Source of the DNA: Gammaproteobacteria bacterium
GTDB lineage: Bacteria > Pseudomonadota > Gammaproteobacteria > Arenicellales > Poriferihabitantaceae
Assembly (NCBI GenBank): GCA_011523765.1
Contig: WTGA01000052.1
Location: forward strand, 1 to 35,952
Length of the DNA stretch: 35,952 nucleotides
Direction: 5' to 3'
The position numbers and the translations under genes are program-made. Below, one piece after another: positions 34,228-35,952 of this stretch (within the stretch, counting starts at the first letter, position 1; every line of letters begins with the position of its first letter). The notes beneath the pieces were generated by a model, which searched no databases, was not told the DNA's origin, and was given only the letters and a program-made list of their open reading frames with translations.

Positions 34228-34713
34228 TTAATTTTTTGTGAAATCGACATCCTCTTTCAGTTCCTCGTACATTCTGTAATGGGTTTCCTGCATGCCGACA
34301 CGGTCATACGCTGCCTGTGCGGTGGTGTTTTCCTTTTCCACGTACAAACGGTACCCGCAGACATTTTCATTGGTGTCGGCCAGCGCCTTCACCTTTTCAT
34401 ACAGCCTCCTGTACAGGCCCCTGCGGCGCCATGCGGGGACCACGTAGACGCTCTGGATCCACCAGAACTGCCCGTTTCTCCAGTCGCTCCATTCCGTGGT
34501 GACCATCAATGAACCGATGATCTCCCCTGCCGATTCCGCAACCAGATAAAATCCCAGGTTTGTGTTTTCGATCAGTTGTTTCGTTCCCGAAAGAATCACG
34601 TCCGGAATCAATTCGATTCCTTCCGTTTCCCGGGCCATGTCCTGATTGAATGCCGCAATGGCTTCCGCATCCTCCCTGGCCGCGCTCCGTATCAGGATAT
34701 CTTCTTCAGTCAC
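34228..34713 (-). CDS. GNAT-family N-acetyltransferase
   Basis: The product has 161 residues with the GNAT fold order: an N-terminal ILIRSAAREDAEAIAAFN, central strands (GEIIGSLMVTTEW, WWIQSVYVVPAWRRRGLYRRL), and the C-terminal RLYVEKENTTAQAAYDRVGM. The segment VVPAWRRRGLYRRLYEKV matches the Q/RxxGxG/A acetyl-CoA-binding motif, with G and L in the usual places. The substrate is unknown. It is a cytosolic protein with no membrane segment. It ends about 195 bases upstream of the start of the secreted-protein operon on the same strand, so it is probably transcribed apart from it. Confidence 0.92.
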   Translation of the reverse strand: MTEEDILIRSAAREDAEAIAAFNQDMARETEGIELIPDVILSGTKQLIENTNLGFYLVAESAGEIIGSLMVTTEWSDWRNGQFWWIQSVYVVPAWRRRGLYRRLYEKVKALADTNENVCGYRLYVEKENTTAQAAYDRVGMQETHYRMYEELKEDVDFTKN

Positions 34714-34924
34714 CGGTCATTCCTCGTCAAGCAGATGCTTCCGGCATGGCCAGCTGGATGGCGGCCATCTCTCCGGAAGGTCCTGGTCGAAGCGGGAGAC
34801 GGGCGGATCAGCAGACATGACAGGGATTGTAACCCGGCAAAACCTCCTGTCATGACCCGGTACCGGCCCGGGAGAAAGTCGGCAAAGGCGGGGGCATTGC
34901 CCTGGCCAGGGGAGAAAAGCCGTC

Positions 34925-35377
34925 TCAATCCAGTACACCCGGCCAGTTCAGGTCCCCCTGGGTGATAAAGTGGTCCCGGTCAGCCGTCCACCGGGCCTGG
35001 ACATCCGCATTGTAATTGAGATAGAGCTTGTCGTTGTGCACGGTCCACTGCAACGGGTCTCCGGAGGCGGTGTAATTGTTGGCCACGGCATAGGCGCAGT
35101 AGCCGCCATATTGAGGGGTGTACCTCTGCGGATTGGCCATAAACCTGTTCAGGTTTTCCTGGCTGGAAAATTGCCATTCTGCTCCCTTGTATTCCGTGGT
35201 GAAGGCCGCATCACCCTGCGCCGGTCCGGAGCCGGTGAAATAGGCGACCACGTCATATCCTCCTGCCCCGGTGTTGCTGAACAAGGAGGTGTAAATTTCA
35301 TCATCACCTGAAATTGCCGTGGTTGAATACAGCAGAAGGGTGAAAATCGCGATCAGCGCGGTACGGGGTCTTCGCAT
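34925..35377 (-). CDS. Secreted YHS-domain protein
   Basis: The product has about 150 residues. A signal peptide or anchor (ALIAIFTLLLYSTTAIS) is followed by a YHS-type domain: GYDVVAYFTGSGPAQGD, EYKGAEWQFSSQENLNRFMANPQRYTPQYGGYCAYAVA, and a C-terminal WTVHNDKLYLNYN. Such proteins are common in proteobacteria and are suspected to bind metal, but their function is not established. An ATG at 35377 and a TTG at 35380 compete; AGGAG lies 9 or 6 bases upstream respectively, and I take the ATG. The 210 bases between this gene and the acetyltransferase contain nothing I can name. Confidence 0.9.
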   Translation of the reverse strand: MRRPRTALIAIFTLLLYSTTAISGDDEIYTSLFSNTGAGGYDVVAYFTGSGPAQGDAAFTTEYKGAEWQFSSQENLNRFMANPQRYTPQYGGYCAYAVANNYTASGDPLQWTVHNDKLYLNYNADVQARWTADRDHFITQGDLNWPGVLD

Positions 35378-35579
35378 CAATGGTTACTCCTGTTCAAGGT
35401 AAGCGGAACAATCGTCGGTTTCTTGAGTATAGTGACTGAACCGGATAGGGAAAGTTCACCCCATGCCCGAAATATTATCATGATTCCGGGTTCGTCGTTT
35501 CCGGCAGAGCCCGGGGAACCACATCTTGTTTGTTGGTCGCGGAAGTGATAATAAGTGTGTTTTCAATCGATATGCAGGC

Positions 35580-35952
35580 ATGGATCGGAAACGATACGGC
35601 GAGGTTACCGAAGGGGCAGAGCGAGATGTCGGGTTTTACCTGACGGACAACTTCAGCATGCTGCCCTTTATCTCGGCGGTGGAACCGTTGCGCATTGCCA
35701 ACAGAATGTCGGGCCGGCCGCTCTACCAGTGGTCCATCATCACCCGGGACGGAAGAAGAACCGTGGCGACCAACGGGATGGTGCTGGATGCGCACTACTC
35801 CATTGCCGACGCGCCGGAATTTTCCATGCTCTTCGTCAGCGGCCCCCATGAACCCGAGACCTTCCACCACGTGCCAACGCTCGACTGGTTGTCGTCAAGA
35901 GGAAAGGGTTGCACCTTTATCGGAGGGCTTGAAACCGGCTGTCACCTCCTGG
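35580..35952 (+). CDS. GlxA-family (AraC-type) transcriptional regulator, 5' part
   Basis: The frame starts at an ATG at 35580 and is open to the window edge (124 codons). It begins MDRKRYGEVTEG and continues with DVGFYLTDNFSMLPFISAVEPLRIANRMSG and a WSIITRDGRRTVATNGM block. This is the DJ-1/PfpI-like N-terminal domain of GlxA-type regulators such as GbdR, CdhR and ArgR relatives. Those proteins carry a C-terminal AraC DNA-binding domain, which would be beyond the window. Many of this group control betaine, dimethylglycine or carnitine use, so it may control the ABC importer about 4 kb away. That link is inference. A ribosome binding site is not evident. The cut by the window edge explains the short length. 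Confidence 0.82.
   Translation, partial: MDRKRYGEVTEGAERDVGFYLTDNFSMLPFISAVEPLRIANRMSGRPLYQWSIITRDGRRTVATNGMVLDAHYSIADAPEFSMLFVSGPHEPETFHHVPTLDWLSSRGKGCTFIGGLETGCHLL

Noticed and set aside
1..35952. CRISPR arrays, rRNA or tRNA genes
   Set aside because: No regularly spaced repeats and no stretch with rRNA or tRNA hallmarks was seen by eye on either strand.

Overview
The window reads as chromosomal DNA of a B12-producing proteobacterium, most likely a gammaproteobacterium, although an alphaproteobacterium cannot be excluded. The evidence is a de novo cobalamin cluster with CobN-type chelatase, an ABC uptake system of the glycine betaine/proline type, periplasmic c-type cytochrome and SCO proteins, and the start of a GlxA/GbdR-like AraC-family regulator. 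The species cannot be fixed from the sequence alone.

Layout. (1) 1-1703: an unidentified partial reading frame at the left edge and a plus-strand AAA_14/DUF4143 ATPase. (2) 1834-11986, minus strand: a tightly packed cobalamin operon. Transcription order is cobH, cobL, cobI, cbiG, cobJ, cobM, cobW, cobN, with many ATGA overlaps. A cobalamin riboswitch lies in front of cobH (about 12088-12270), with a hairpin that could hide the cobH ribosome binding site. (3) 12522-23181, plus strand: a five-gene, translationally coupled cassette that looks like an antiviral or restriction-type system. It encodes a UPF1/DNA2-like SF1 helicase with a C-terminal Vsr/DUF559-like nuclease domain, a membrane-anchored coiled-coil protein, a membrane-anchored coiled-coil McrB-like AAA+ NTPase, a DUF2357/McrC-like protein, and a divergent Hsp70/actin-like protein. 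(4) 23222-25873, minus strand: cobK, cbiD and a NicO/UreH-like nickel/cobalt transporter, with cobB divergent (25976-27268). (5) 27806-31939, plus strand: proX-, proV- and proW-like genes for a betaine-type ABC importer, with a strong hairpin between the first two. (6) 31990-34033, minus strand: cytochrome c, SCO protein and two small secreted Cys-containing proteins. These are followed by a GNAT acetyltransferase, a secreted YHS-domain protein and the 5' end of a GlxA-family regulator running off the right edge.

How the genes work together. The cob genes cover most of the corrin ring path: C20 methylation, C17 ring contraction, C11 methylation, C5/C15 methylation with decarboxylation, C1 methylation by CbiD, reduction by CobK, methyl migration by CobH and a,c-amidation by CobB. 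Cobalt uptake (NicO-like) and insertion (CobN, CobW) are also present. The set mixes proteins named from the anaerobic route (CbiD, CbiG) with CobN of the aerobic route, and neither CobG nor CobF is seen. The five-gene cassette sits between the 3' end of cobK and the riboswitch of cobH, so it splits the cob locus in two. It is the most interesting part of the window. Its content strongly resembles the published coiled-coil nuclease tandem (CoCoNuT) derivatives of McrBC, so it may be a member or variant of that group rather than wholly new.
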